Shown: piece by piece, positions 1 to 11,559 of the stretch
How the letters are laid out: every line of letters begins with the position of its first letter
How positions within the stretch are numbered: the first letter of the stretch is position 1
Assembly (NCBI GenBank): GCA_016870395.1
Contig: VGBT01000003.1
Location: 62,001 to 126,000 of the forward strand
Source: Actinomycetota bacterium
GTDB lineage: Bacteria; Actinomycetota; Acidimicrobiia; IMCC26256; JAENVU01
Length of the DNA: 64,000 nt
Reading direction: 5' to 3'
Translations under genes and position numbers: made by a program
Notes under the pieces: generated by a model
Database searches by the model: none
What the model was told of the DNA's origin: nothing
The model's input: the letters and a program-made list of their open reading frames with translations, nothing else

Positions 1-1
1 C

Positions 2-2698
<2,697 letters not shown>

Positions 2699-2699
<1 letters not shown>

Positions 2700-3151
2700 T
2701 GGTCGACAAGAACGCGATCGGTGCTATCGACGAGCCGTTCATGATGGAGGTGGAGCGGGGAAAGATCCGCGAGTTCGCGCGGGCGACGATGTCGCACAGC
2801 CCCGAGTACCTCGAGGACCCGGTCCCGCCGATCCCGCCCACGTTCTTGACGACGGTGGCCTTCTGGACGCCTCCGGGCGAGAGCGTGTTCGCCAAGGTGA
2901 AGATGGACCTGCGTCGCCTGCTGCACGGCGGCCAGGAGTACCGCTTCTTCGGACCGCCCCCGAAGGCGGGGACGAAGCTGACCGTCCAGACCCGCGTCGC
3001 CGACATCTACGAGAAGGAAGGCAAGCGCGGTGGCACGATGACCTTCGTGGTCACCGTCACCGAGTTCACCGACGAGACGGGCAAGGTGGTAGCCGAGGCC
3101 CGATCCAGCGCGATCGAGACCGGCAAGCCGGCGACGAAGGAGGGCGAGTGA
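2699..3151 (+). CDS. FAS1-like/MaoC-type dehydratase, N-terminal hot-dog subunit
   Basis: A 150-residue single hot-dog protein of the MaoC_dehydrat_N type, like the non-catalytic partner of heterodimeric (R)-hydroxyacyl dehydratases (the mycobacterial HadA/HadC type). It carries 'GKIREFARATMSHSP' at the start and the 'GQEYRFFGPPPKAGTKL' strand pair, but no hydratase-2 Asp/His motif. The ATG shares its A with the ligA stop, and its own stop overlaps the next ATG, so it is translated together with the catalytic partner. Likely substrates are 3-hydroxyacyl thioesters, but chain length and pathway are unknown. Confidence 0.8.
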
Positions 3152-3564
3152 TGGCGACCTGGGACGAGCTCGCACTGGGAATGGAGGCGCCGGAGCGCAC
3201 CGTCGGACCGCTGACCCGCACCGACTTCGTCCGGTACCAGGGCGCGTCGGGTGACTTCAACCCGATCCACCACGACGAGGAGTTCGCGCAGTCGGCGGGC
3301 TATCCGTCCGTGTTCTCGGTCGGGATGCTCCAGGCCGGGATCCTCGCGAGCTTTGCGACCGACTGGTTGGGCCCCGACAACGTGCGCGGCTTCGGAGTGC
3401 AGTTCCGGGAACAGGTCTGGCCCGGCGACACGCTGGTGTGCACAGGCAAGGTGGTCGACCGCAAGGAGGGTGAAGGTGAGCGCACCGTCGACCTCGAGTT
3501 GCTGGTGACCCGCCAGGGAGGCGGCGCGGCGATCAAGGGCTGGGCGACCTTCGCGGTCGCCTAG
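3151..3564 (+). CDS. MaoC family dehydratase, catalytic subunit
   Basis: A 137-residue hot-dog protein carrying the hydratase-2 signature 'GASGDFNPIHHDEEFAQSAG', with the catalytic Asp and His in 'GDFNPIHHD'. It should act with the preceding protein on enoyl- or 3-hydroxyacyl-thioesters. ATG 3151 is preferred over the in-frame GTG three bases upstream because it gives the TGATG overlap typical of coupled genes. Together with ligA this makes a tightly packed run, although no functional link to DNA ligation is apparent. Confidence 0.85.
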   Translation: MATWDELALGMEAPERTVGPLTRTDFVRYQGASGDFNPIHHDEEFAQSAGYPSVFSVGMLQAGILASFATDWLGPDNVRGFGVQFREQVWPGDTLVCTGKVVDRKEGEGERTVDLELLVTRQGGGAAIKGWATFAVA

Positions 3565-3571
3565 TCGCGTC

Positions 3572-4582
3572 ATGCGCGCGCAGGTCCTGCACATGCCGGG
3601 CCCGGCCGCGGCCCTTCCCTTGGCGTTGGAGGAGCGGCCGCGACCGGAGCCTGGAGAACGGGAGGTGCGCGTCGCCGTCCACGCATGCGCGTGCTGCCGA
3701 ACCGACCTCCACGTGATCGAGGGGGAGCTCGAGGTCTCCCGCCTGCCGATTGTGCCGGGACACCAGGTCGTGGGCCACGTGGAGGCGCTGGGCCCCAGGT
3801 GCACACGGCTCGATCTCGGAGCGCGTGTGGGCATCGCGTGGCTGCATCGTGCGTGCGGGCAGTGCGGGTGTTGCCGCCGCGGCGAGGAGAACCTCTGCGA
3901 GTCCGCACTGTTCACTGGGTGGACGGTCGACGGGGGTTACGCGGACGCATGCACCGTGCCGGAGGACTTCGCGGTGTCGCTGCCGGACACACTCGGAGAC
4001 CTCGAAGCGGCACCGCTGCTCTGTGCGGGGGTCGTCGGGTACCGCGCGCTCCGTCGGGCCGAGGTGCAGCCCGGCGAGCGCGTCGCGCTCATGGGCTTCG
4101 GCGCGTCGGCGCACCTCGCGATCCAGGTGTTGCACCACTGGGGCTGCGAGGCCGTGGTGCTCACCCGCGGTGAGCGCCACCGCGCACTGGCGCGCGACCT
4201 CGGTGCCGCGTGGGTGGGCGACGCGGCCGACCTGCCCGGCAAGCCGTGCGACCGGGCGGTGGTGTTCGCCCCTGCGGGGGAGCTCGTGCCGGTCGCCCTC
4301 GATCTCGTACGACCCGGCGGGACCGTGAGCCTGGCCGGGATCCACATGACGCGGATCCCGAGCTTCGACTACTCGCGTCTGTGGCGCGAGCGCACGTTGC
4401 GATCCGTCGCGAACATGACGCGCCGCGACGCCGAGGAGTTCATGTTGCTCGCGGCCGAGGCCGGGGTGCGCGCCGAGTACGAGACCTACCCGCTCGAGGC
4501 CGCCGGCGACGCACTCGAGGCGATCAAGCGCGATGCCGTGCGCGGCGCCGCGGTCCTCGCCGTCAGCCCGGCATTTCGCTGA
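3572..4582 (+). CDS. Zinc-dependent alcohol dehydrogenase (AdhA-like MDR family)
   Basis: A 336-residue medium-chain dehydrogenase/reductase that oxidises an alcohol or reduces an aldehyde using NAD(P). Catalytic zinc ligands are C42 ('CCRTDLH') and H64 in 'PGHQVVG', where Gln replaces the usual Glu, as often seen in AdhA-type proteins. The structural zinc site is the four-cysteine cluster 'CGQCGCCRRGEENLC' at about 95-109. The nucleotide-binding fold begins near 'ALMGFGASAHLA', a slight variant of GxGxxG. It starts 7 bases after the MaoC stop and is probably cotranscribed with it. The substrate is unknown. Confidence 0.88.
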   Translation: MRAQVLHMPGPAAALPLALEERPRPEPGEREVRVAVHACACCRTDLHVIEGELEVSRLPIVPGHQVVGHVEALGPRCTRLDLGARVGIAWLHRACGQCGCCRRGEENLCESALFTGWTVDGGYADACTVPEDFAVSLPDTLGDLEAAPLLCAGVVGYRALRRAEVQPGERVALMGFGASAHLAIQVLHHWGCEAVVLTRGERHRALARDLGAAWVGDAADLPGKPCDRAVVFAPAGELVPVALDLVRPGGTVSLAGIHMTRIPSFDYSRLWRERTLRSVANMTRRDAEEFMLLAAEAGVRAEYETYPLEAAGDALEAIKRDAVRGAAVLAVSPAFR

Positions 4583-4657
4583 GCGGCCCGTACCGATCGT
4601 GGGCCGGGCCTGAGCAGAGGTAGGAGGTGACCGAGCGGCGACCGTCGTCGCAGCCGC

Positions 4658-5158
4658 TCAGGACTTGGAGACGAACCACCAGGTGTAGGTACCGTTGTCC
4701 TGCGCCGGGTCAGCCTGGGAGCGGTAGGTGACCGTGACGTCGTTGCGGCCCGGCTCCCACCGCTCGAGCTCCTTGCCGTCGCCGGGACGGAACGCAAGCT
4801 GTCCGAGGGCCTTCACGAAGTCCAGCTGGTCGAACGGGATGTCGCGACACCGGCCGCTTTGGTCACAGACCCGCAGGTCGGCGACGAGGTCGTCGCGCAG
4901 GTCGATCCTGACCTGCTCCTGGGGCGGGACGATCGCGCCCTGTTGCGGCGACACGCCCTTCACCTGGTTGGGCAGCGCGCTGCGCACGTCGCTCGTGTCG
5001 GCGGTTCCAACCGTCATCGCGACGAGCGTCGCCACGAGCATCAGGCCCCCCGCCACGATCGCGAACCGTCCCGGGTGCTCGACCGCCTTCCGGCGCGGCG
5101 ACGCCCCTCGCTGCCGCTGCTGCGGGGCCGAGCGCGGGAGCCCGGTGACCTCTCCCAT
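4658..5158 (-). CDS. Membrane-anchored hypothetical protein
   Basis: 166 residues. A basic N-terminal tail (about 1-33) is followed by one hydrophobic helix (about 34-53, 'FAIVAGGLMLVATLVAM') and an extracytoplasmic domain of about 110 residues. That domain has two cysteines close together ('VCDQSGRCRD', a possible disulfide) and a 'SPQQGAIVPPQEQVRIDL' opening that recalls CopC- or Ig-like beta sandwiches, but no family could be named. It diverges from the PASTA kinase gene; both start next to TACCGT boxes. A role in cell-envelope sensing is only a guess from position. Confidence 0.6.
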   Translation of the reverse strand: MGEVTGLPRSAPQQRQRGASPRRKAVEHPGRFAIVAGGLMLVATLVAMTVGTADTSDVRSALPNQVKGVSPQQGAIVPPQEQVRIDLRDDLVADLRVCDQSGRCRDIPFDQLDFVKALGQLAFRPGDGKELERWEPGRNDVTVTYRSQADPAQDNGTYTWWFVSKS

Positions 5159-5165
5159 GGCCAGG

Positions 5166-5171
5166 ACGGTA
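5166..5171 (-). promoter_or_regulatory. -10 box of the membrane-anchored protein gene
   Basis: TACCGT on the minus strand, 7 bases before the ATG at 5158; leaderless arrangement. Confidence 0.45.
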
Positions 5172-5237
5172 CCGCCGCTCCGGCGTCATCGGGCTATCGG
5201 GCCCGCCCGGTGCCCCGGCGGGGCAGGTCGTGGCCGG

Positions 5238-5243
5238 TACCGT
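5238..5243 (+). promoter_or_regulatory. -10 box of the PASTA kinase gene
   Basis: TACCGT 7 bases before ATG 5251. It overlaps the alternative upstream GTG reading frame and so favours the ATG as the true start. Confidence 0.5.
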
Positions 5244-5250
5244 GGTCCTG

Positions 5251-7095
5251 ATGCCCGGAAGTGCCGTCGCCGACCTGGTCGGCCGGGTCCTCGCCGGTCG
5301 CTATCGCCTGCTCGCGCCGATCGGCGCGGGCGCGAGCGGCCGCGTGTACGTGGCCGACGACGTGCGCCTCCGCCGACGCGTCGCGGTGAAGGTCCTCCAT
5401 GCCGCGCTGGCCGAGGACGCCGGGTTCCTGCGTCGCTTCCGCACCGAGGCCCAGCTCGCGGCCTCCCTGAACCACCCGAACGTGATGGCCGTCTACGACT
5501 GGGGCGACGACGGGGTGCCGTTCATGGTGCTCGAGCTCCTCGTCGGCGGTTCGTTGCGAGGGATGCTCGACCGTGGACCGCGGCTCACACCGGCCCAGGC
5601 CGCCTACGTGGGCCGCCAGGTGGCTTCCGCGCTCGAGTACGCGCACGGGCGCGGCCTCGTGCACCGCGACGTGAAGCCCGCAAACCTGCTCTTCGACGAG
5701 CACGGCATCGTCCGTGTCGCCGACTTCGGACTGGCCCGCGCCCTGGCCGAGGCCAGCTGGACCGAGCCGGCAGGCACCGTTCTCGGCACCGCGCGCTACG
5801 CCGCGCCGGAGCAGGGTTCGGGTGCGCGTGCCGACGGACGCGGCGACCTCTACGCGCTCGGGCTGGTGCTGAGCGAAGCCGTCACCGGAGTGGTGCCGCT
5901 CGTGGGCGAGACGCCGCTCGGCACGCTGCGCCTGCGAGACGAGGAGTCGGTCACCGCGCCCGCGGCCCTGAGTGCACTTGGTCCGGTGGTCGAGCGTGCT
6001 TGCCGCGCCGATCCTTCGGAGCGGTACCCCGACGCGGCCACGATGGGCGCCGCGCTCGACGACGCGGTGCGCGTGCTACCGCCGCCCGGCCCGCTCCCGC
6101 TCGGCGGGCTGGGCGAGGGTTCGGTCGATCCCCACCCGACCCAGGTCGTTGGGGTGCGGGTCGACCCGGTCTTCGACCAAGACGCTCGCGCCGTCGCGCC
6201 GCCCGCCCCCCGCCGCGTCGCGACCCGGGAGAGCCGGGTGGCGCCCCTCGTGCTCGCCGCGGTTCTGCTCCTTGCTGTTATGGCGGTCGTGTTCGCGCTG
6301 ACCCGTTCCTCGACGGGCGCGCCGGTCACGGTGCCGCTGCTCGTGGGCACGACCGAGGACATCGCCCGGAACCGTGCCCAGGATGCCGGCTTCCTCCCGT
6401 CGTTCACCGAGCGCCACGCCGACGACCCGCTCGGCACGGTGATCAGCCAGGAGCCCGCGTCGGGTGACTACCTGGGACGTGGAGGGACGGTCCGTCTCGT
6501 CGTCTCGAAGGGCCCGAAGCCGACGAACCTGCCCGACGTGCTGGGTCGCCCGAGCGCCGAGGCCGAGGCCGCTCTGGTTGCCGCGGACTACGTGGTCGAG
6601 AAGGTGCCCGAGTACAACGAGACGGTCGCGAAAGACTTGGTGGTGCGCACCGAGCCTGCCCGCAAGGCCCCGCGGTTCGGCACGGTCAAGCTGATCGTCT
6701 CGGACGGGCCGGCCCCTGTGACGGTGCCCGACGTGACCGGCAAGTCGTTCGCCGAGGCGGCCCAGGCGCTCCAGGACGCCAGGCTCGGCGCGCAGCAGGT
6801 CGACGAGTTCCACGACACCGTTCCCGTCGGACAGGTGGTCCGCACGGATCCGCCCGCCGGCCAGCAGGCCGCCCGCGACTCGGTGGTGGCCGTCGTGGTC
6901 AGCAAGGGTCCCGACCTCGTTCCTGTGCCGACCTTCAAGGCCATGACCGTCGAGCAGGCGAGCGCGGCGGCCGCCGCGGGTGGGGTGCAGGTGCAGGCCC
7001 AGGGCGTCTTCACCGGTGGCCGGAAGGTCCGGGCCCAGGACCCCGCCGAGGGCACGCAGGTCAAGCGCGGCAGCGTGGTCACGATCTTCTTCTAG
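5251..7095 (+). CDS. PknB-type Ser/Thr protein kinase with four PASTA domains
   Basis: 614 residues: cytoplasmic Hanks-type kinase, one membrane helix, extracellular sensor. The kinase domain (about 16-275) has the glycine loop 'GAGASG' (25-30), the ATP lysine K47, the catalytic loop 'HRD' (138-140, D140) and 'DFG' (158-160). A low-complexity linker leads to a transmembrane helix at about 331-351. Four PASTA repeats follow, the first three ending in 'VVSKGP' or 'IVSDGP', the class that binds muropeptides or lipid II in PknB/PrkC. It should couple cell-wall state to growth control. Unlike the usual locus there are no ftsW, pbpA or phosphatase genes beside it. ATG 5251 is chosen over GTG 5230 because of the -10 box and because kinase homology starts soon after it. 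Confidence 0.92.
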   Translation: MPGSAVADLVGRVLAGRYRLLAPIGAGASGRVYVADDVRLRRRVAVKVLHAALAEDAGFLRRFRTEAQLAASLNHPNVMAVYDWGDDGVPFMVLELLVGGSLRGMLDRGPRLTPAQAAYVGRQVASALEYAHGRGLVHRDVKPANLLFDEHGIVRVADFGLARALAEASWTEPAGTVLGTARYAAPEQGSGARADGRGDLYALGLVLSEAVTGVVPLVGETPLGTLRLRDEESVTAPAALSALGPVVERACRADPSERYPDAATMGAALDDAVRVLPPPGPLPLGGLGEGSVDPHPTQVVGVRVDPVFDQDARAVAPPAPRRVATRESRVAPLVLAAVLLLAVMAVVFALTRSSTGAPVTVPLLVGTTEDIARNRAQDAGFLPSFTERHADDPLGTVISQEPASGDYLGRGGTVRLVVSKGPKPTNLPDVLGRPSAEAEAALVAADYVVEKVPEYNETVAKDLVVRTEPARKAPRFGTVKLIVSDGPAPVTVPDVTGKSFAEAAQALQDARLGAQQVDEFHDTVPVGQVVRTDPPAGQQAARDSVVAVVVSKGPDLVPVPTFKAMTVEQASAAAAAGGVQVQAQGVFTGGRKVRAQDPAEGTQVKRGSVVTIFF

Positions 7096-7128
7096 CGGCG
7101 CGTTCCGGCAGGGCTCGCCCCGTGCGCC

Positions 7129-7134
7129 TACGAT
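7129..7134 (+). promoter_or_regulatory. -10 box of the SDR gene
   Basis: TACGAT about 44 bases before the SDR ATG, which would give a leader of roughly 35-40 bases containing the ribosome binding site 'GAGGAGAAG' at 7162-7170. Confidence 0.4.
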
Positions 7135-7177
7135 GCGCGGTCCCTCGAAGGCGGAACGAGTGAGGAGAAGTCCAACC

Positions 7178-8056
7178 ATGGGTGCACTGGACGGGCGCAT
7201 CGCGATCATCACCGGCGCCGGGCGCGGTCTGGGTCGCGATCACGCGCTGTGCTTCGCGCAAGAGGGCGCGAAGGTCGTCGTCAACGACCTCGGTGGCAAC
7301 CCCGATGGGACCGGCGACGATCGGGCACCGGCCCAGCTCGTGGTCGACGAGATCAAGGCCTCCGGTGGGGAGGCCGTGGCGAACGTCGACAACGTCGCCG
7401 ACTGGGACGGTGCCCAGCGCCTCGTCCAGACGGCGGTCGACACCTTCGGCGGGCTGGACGTCCTCGTGAACAACGCGGGCATCCTGCGTGACCGGGTCCT
7501 CGTGAACATGACCGAGCAGGAGTGGGACTCCGTCATCCACGTCCACCTCAAGGGCCACTTCTGCCCGACTCGCATGGCCGCGTCGTACTGGCGCGAGCAG
7601 AGCAAGGCGGGCAACCAGCCAAAGGCGTCCGTCGTCCACACGTCGTCGACGTCCGGGCTGCTCGGCAACCCGGGCCAGACGAACTACGGCGCGGCCAAGA
7701 GTGGCATCGCCACCTTCTCGCAGATCTGCGCGATGGAGCTCGACCGCTACGGCGTGCGCTCCAACGCCATCGCACCCGCAGCGCGTACCCGCCTCACCGA
7801 GCAGACGCCCGGGCTCTCCGAGGTCGTGAAGGCGCCCGAGGACGCCGCCAAGTTCGACGTGTGGGACCCGGCCAACGTTTCGCCGTTCGTGGCGTATTTG
7901 GCGACCGAGGACTGCCCGTTCACCGGCGAGGCGTTCCTCGTGCAGGGCGGAGTCGTCCAGCGGTTCCAGCCGTGGACCCTCGCGGAGAAGATCGACCGGG
8001 GTGACCGCTGGACGGTCACCGAGCTCGCCGCTCAGGCCGGGGCCCTCCGGGCCTGA
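7178..8056 (+). CDS. Short-chain dehydrogenase/reductase (HSD17B4-like SDR)
   Basis: 292 residues. The Rossmann motif 'TGAGRGLGRDHA' lies near the N-terminus, followed by 'NDLGGNPDGTG', the 'NNAG' structural motif and the active site S..YxxxK ('HTSSTSG' and 'YGAAKSG'). The 'VNDLGG' pattern and long C-terminal tail match the 3-hydroxyacyl-CoA / 17-beta-HSD type 4 branch, which oxidises (3R)-hydroxyacyl-CoA in beta-oxidation of fatty acids or steroid side chains. ATG 7178 is fixed by the Shine-Dalgarno sequence 7 bases upstream. The exact acyl substrate is unknown. Confidence 0.87.
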   Translation: MGALDGRIAIITGAGRGLGRDHALCFAQEGAKVVVNDLGGNPDGTGDDRAPAQLVVDEIKASGGEAVANVDNVADWDGAQRLVQTAVDTFGGLDVLVNNAGILRDRVLVNMTEQEWDSVIHVHLKGHFCPTRMAASYWREQSKAGNQPKASVVHTSSTSGLLGNPGQTNYGAAKSGIATFSQICAMELDRYGVRSNAIAPAARTRLTEQTPGLSEVVKAPEDAAKFDVWDPANVSPFVAYLATEDCPFTGEAFLVQGGVVQRFQPWTLAEKIDRGDRWTVTELAAQAGALRA

Positions 8057-8214
8057 CGCCCGTCGGCCTGATCGCGGCCACCCTGGGTGAGATGGGCGGG
8101 TGCGAGGCATTTGCGCCATGCCCACGCGCTGACCTGCGGGTTCGCGCGGATGACTCATCGATGTCATGGTCCGATTCGCTACCGTGTCATGCTGCGTTTG
8201 GCTGAATGCCTCCC

Positions 8215-8243
8215 TTGTTGGCGGCACCCGCTTCCCGCATAAT
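8215..8243 (+). promoter_or_regulatory. Sigma70-like promoter
   Basis: TTGTTG at 8215-8220 and CATAAT at 8238-8243 with a 17-base spacer. It would make a leader of about 300 bases before the MFS start at 8552. A second, nearer -10-like TAACCT at 8536 may be used instead. Confidence 0.45.
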
Positions 8244-8535
8244 TACCGCGCAGAGTGGTTGGTCCGGGGTGAGCGGGGACGGGTGGGCGGAGTGCGCAGA
8301 CCAGCGAAGGGCGGCACCACCCGTCCGGCCTTGGCCCGACCCGGACACGGGTTCGGTCGGCCGCTGCGGCCCCGGCCCGGACGTCAGGCGCGATCCCGGC
8401 CGTGGCACGACCCGGCGTGGTGGACCCGGCCGTCGCCGGCGTCGTCCGATGCGAACGGGCAGCGCTCCTAGACCGCATTGCGCGGTCGGCGGTGACAGCA
8501 ACGGTCGGCTTCGGTGGCCTGTTGCTCCCGCCTCG

Positions 8536-8541
8536 TAACCT
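8536..8541 (+). promoter_or_regulatory. Proximal -10-like box of the first MFS gene
   Basis: TAACCT 10 bases before ATG 8552, slightly farther than the 6-8 base spacing seen at other genes in this window. Confidence 0.3.
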
Positions 8542-8551
8542 CGCGCCCACC

Positions 8552-10051
8552 ATGGCCGAGCGCGATTTGGATCCGATGCCCAGTCCGTTCGTCTCGGATG
8601 CGCCGGGTGGCGACGAGGTCCCGGTCGTCGCGTGGCCGTTCCTCTTCCAGCACCGCCTGCGTCGTCGGCTCCACGGCAGCGACCACTACCCGACCCTGGT
8701 GCTCGTCACGGTGCTGGCGGGGCTGTTCGCCACTGGCATCACGATCACGATCATCGCCGTGTCGCTCGAAACGGTGGCCGAGGACCTCGACACCCGGGCG
8801 ACGTCGCTCACGTGGGTGGTTACCGGCCCGCTGCTCGGCCTCGCGCTCGCAATGCCCCTGTTCGGCAAGCTCGGCGACATCTGGGGGCATCGGCGCCTCT
8901 ACCTATGGGGCTTTGCCGGGTTCACGGTCGGTACCGCGCTCACCGCCGTCGCGTGGAGCGGCCCGGCGCTGATCGCGATCCGCACCCTCGGCTCGCTCCC
9001 CGGAGCCGCGATCGGCCCGGCGTCGATGGCGCTGATCATGTCGGCCTTCGACGAGAACGAGCGGGTCAAGGCGATGGGGTGGTGGGCGCTCGTCGGCGCA
9101 GGCGCGCCGGTGATCGGCCTGGTCGCCGGCGGGCCGCTCGTCGAAGCGTTTGGCTGGCGCGCGATCTTTGTCGCGCAAGCTCCGCTCGCGTTGATCGCGC
9201 TGTTGATCGCGTTGGTGGTGCTGCACGAGACGCCGCGGCGGGAGCGTGAGCCGATCGACGTGACCGGAGTGGTCACGCTTGCCGTCGCGACGGTGTCAGC
9301 GTTGGTCGGCCTCACCCTCGCCGGGGCGCGCGGCTGGGCCGACCCGGTCGTGCTCGGGTTGTTCGCGCTTGCTCCCTGCGGGTTGTGGGCGTTCGTGCGT
9401 GCCGAACGCCGGGCCGCGCACCCGTTGCTGCCGCTGGAGTTCTTCGGCCGTCCGAGCTTCACCCCGTCGCTGGTCGCGCAGTTTTCCTCGAACTTCGCGT
9501 ACATGGGTGGTTTCATCATCACCCCGCTGCTCGTTCAGAACCGGTTCGGGTTCACGGTGGCGGCCACGTCGCTCGCGATGGTGTGCCGGCCGTTGAGCTT
9601 CAGCCTGTCGGCACCGGTCGCCGGCTACGTCGCAACGCGGGTGGGGGAACGGCGGGCGAGCCTGTTGGGCACCACGCTCCTCGTGGTCTCGATGGCGCTC
9701 TTCGCCGCGGCTGCGTGGGGTGACGCGCTCGCCCTCGTGTTCGTGGGCCTCGTGCTCTCCGGCCTTGCGCTCGGAGCGTCGTCCCCCTCGCTGGTCACCG
9801 TCGTTGCCAACGCCGTAGACGAGCGCGACCTCGGTGTCGCCAACGCCGCGCAGCAGATGGTCGCGCAGATCGGCGTGGTGGCGGGGATCCAGGTGCTCTC
9901 GACGATCCAGGGCGGCTCGAGCACGGCGGGCTCGTTCACGGCCGCATACGTGGTCGGCGCGATCTTCGCGGTGGGGGCTGTGGCCGGTGCGTTGTTCGTA
10001 CGGTCGTCGCCCCGTGCTGCCCTGCGCATGGTGAGCCCCGACGCGGCGTGA
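8552..10051 (+). CDS. MFS transporter, DHA2-type multidrug exporter
   Basis: 499 residues with a hydrophobic profile expected of 12-14 membrane helices. The first helices include 'LAGLFATGITITIIAVSLETVAEDL' followed by the MFS motif A region 'LFGKLGDIWGHRRLY'. This is the EmrB/QacA-like drug:H+ antiporter branch. ATG 8552 is the first start giving a normal cytoplasmic tail; an in-frame ATG at 8576 is possible and the frame is open further upstream. Its stop overlaps the GTG of a second exporter of the same family, so the two are translationally coupled and may form a heteromeric or duplicated pump. The substrate is unknown. Confidence 0.85.
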   Translation: MAERDLDPMPSPFVSDAPGGDEVPVVAWPFLFQHRLRRRLHGSDHYPTLVLVTVLAGLFATGITITIIAVSLETVAEDLDTRATSLTWVVTGPLLGLALAMPLFGKLGDIWGHRRLYLWGFAGFTVGTALTAVAWSGPALIAIRTLGSLPGAAIGPASMALIMSAFDENERVKAMGWWALVGAGAPVIGLVAGGPLVEAFGWRAIFVAQAPLALIALLIALVVLHETPRREREPIDVTGVVTLAVATVSALVGLTLAGARGWADPVVLGLFALAPCGLWAFVRAERRAAHPLLPLEFFGRPSFTPSLVAQFSSNFAYMGGFIITPLLVQNRFGFTVAATSLAMVCRPLSFSLSAPVAGYVATRVGERRASLLGTTLLVVSMALFAAAAWGDALALVFVGLVLSGLALGASSPSLVTVVANAVDERDLGVANAAQQMVAQIGVVAGIQVLSTIQGGSSTAGSFTAAYVVGAIFAVGAVAGALFVRSSPRAALRMVSPDAA

Positions 10052-11559
10052 CCCAGGATCAGGAGCAGCCGGGGGTCCTTGTCCAGGGGGACCTGTTCGA
10101 ACCCGTCTCGCCTCGCGTCCCGGCGGTGCTCCGGGCAGTGCACGAACGTCCCACCTACCGATGGTGGGTGCTGGTCGCCGTCCTTTCGGGGCTGTTCGCC
10201 ACCGGTCTCACGATCACGGTGCTCACCACGGCCGTCCCCTTCATCCGCGCCGACCTCGACGCTCCGCTCGGTGCGGTCACCTGGGTCGTGTCCGCGCCGT
10301 TCCTCTTCCGCTCGATCTTCGTCCCGGCCTTCGGCAAGGCCGGCGATGTCGTCGGCCGTCGGCGGATGTGGTTGTTGGGCTTCGCGCTCTCCGCCTTCGC
10401 CTCGCTGCTATGCGGCTTCGCGCCGAACCTGGCGTTCCTCGTGCTGTTCCGCGCCCTGGCGGCGATCGGCAGCGCCGCGGTGATCCCGTCGTCGATGGCG
10501 CTGATCGCGGCGGCGTTCGAACCCGACGAGCGGGTGAAGGCGCTCGGCTGGTGGTCGATGACGATCGCCGTCTCGCCGCTGCTGGGCGTGATCCTCGGCG
10601 GCTTCGTGGTGGAAGACCTGGGCTGGCGATGGCTCTTCTATCTGCAGTTCCCGTTCTCGGTGGTCGCGTTGCTGCTCGGGATCGTGGTGCTGCGCGAATC
10701 CCGCGGTGATCGCGACCCGCCCTTCGACGTCGCCGGGTGCGTGCTCTCGATCGGTGGGCTCGGGGCACTGTTGCTCGTGCTCAACCGGGGGCCGGTAGGT
10801 GACTGGACGTGGGGGTCGCCGCGGTCGGTCGCTGCCGCCGTCACGGCGTTCGTGATGCTCGCTGCGTTCGTCCTAATCGAACGACGGAGTCCGTCACCGA
10901 TCCTCCCGGTGCAGTATTTCGCGCGGCGACGGTTCTCGGCGGCAGTCGCGACGAACTTCTTCGCGAACTTCGCCTACATGGGCGGGTTCTTCGTCACCTC
11001 ACTGATGCTCGCCGAACCCGCGCTGTTCGGATACCGCGCCGACCAGGTCGCGCTCGCGGTATCACCGCGTGCTGCTTCGCTCGGCATCATGGGACCGGTC
11101 GGCGGGTATCTCGCGGCCCGCTACGGCGGCCGGCGCATGGCGGTGCTCGGCATGTGTTCGATCTTCGCCTCGATGGTGGCGCTTGCCTGGCTCCAGCCGC
11201 ACTCGCCGTACCTCGTGATCCTCCCGGGCCTCGTTCTCTCGGGGATCGGGCTCGGCCTGGTCGCGCCACCGTCGGCGGCAACGGTCACCAACGAGGCCGC
11301 GCCGGCGGACCTGGCGTCCGCGAGCGGCGCCCTCAACATGGGCGCCTCGATCGGGTCGTCGATCGGGATCGCCGGGATGCAGGCGGTGCTGGTCGCGACC
11401 GCGGTGACGGCGGCGAATCCGGGCATGGGTGCTTATGCCGCGTCGTTCCGCTTCGGTGCGGTTGCGTCCGCCATCGGGATCGTCACCGCCTGCGGTCTCG
11501 GCACCCGTGCTCGCGCCGGTGCGGATCAGCTGACACCGACTCGCCGTAGGTCGCAGTAG
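10048..11559 (+). CDS. MFS transporter, DHA2-type, paralogue of the preceding gene
   Basis: 503 residues, polytopic, starting at GTG 10048 inside the stop of the previous gene (GTGA overlap). It shares with its neighbour 'LSGLFATGLTITVLTTAVP', a motif A-like 'AFGKAGDVVGRRRM', 'FFANFAYMGGF' and 'SSMALIAAAFEPDERVKALGWW', so the pair arose by tandem duplication. Predicted proton-driven efflux. Its 3' end overlaps the convergent third MFS gene by 34 bases, leaving no room for a terminator between them. Confidence 0.85.
   Translation: MTQDQEQPGVLVQGDLFEPVSPRVPAVLRAVHERPTYRWWVLVAVLSGLFATGLTITVLTTAVPFIRADLDAPLGAVTWVVSAPFLFRSIFVPAFGKAGDVVGRRRMWLLGFALSAFASLLCGFAPNLAFLVLFRALAAIGSAAVIPSSMALIAAAFEPDERVKALGWWSMTIAVSPLLGVILGGFVVEDLGWRWLFYLQFPFSVVALLLGIVVLRESRGDRDPPFDVAGCVLSIGGLGALLLVLNRGPVGDWTWGSPRSVAAAVTAFVMLAAFVLIERRSPSPILPVQYFARRRFSAAVATNFFANFAYMGGFFVTSLMLAEPALFGYRADQVALAVSPRAASLGIMGPVGGYLAARYGGRRMAVLGMCSIFASMVALAWLQPHSPYLVILPGLVLSGIGLGLVAPPSAATVTNEAAPADLASASGALNMGASIGSSIGIAGMQAVLVATAVTAANPGMGAYAASFRFGAVASAIGIVTACGLGTRARAGADQLTPTRRRSQ

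Larger units (their letters stand above)
8057..8551 (+). other. Long gene-free region upstream of the MFS genes
   Basis: About 495 bases between the SDR and the first MFS gene. The stretch 8150-8245 is distinctly AT-richer than its surroundings and carries a promoter-like pair (8215-8243), two copies of GTCATG 24 bases apart, and an ATGAC/GTCAT inverted pair (8150-8167) that could be a repressor site. The downstream part (8250-8530) is GC-rich with no convincing coding frame or recognisable RNA. Confidence 0.4.
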
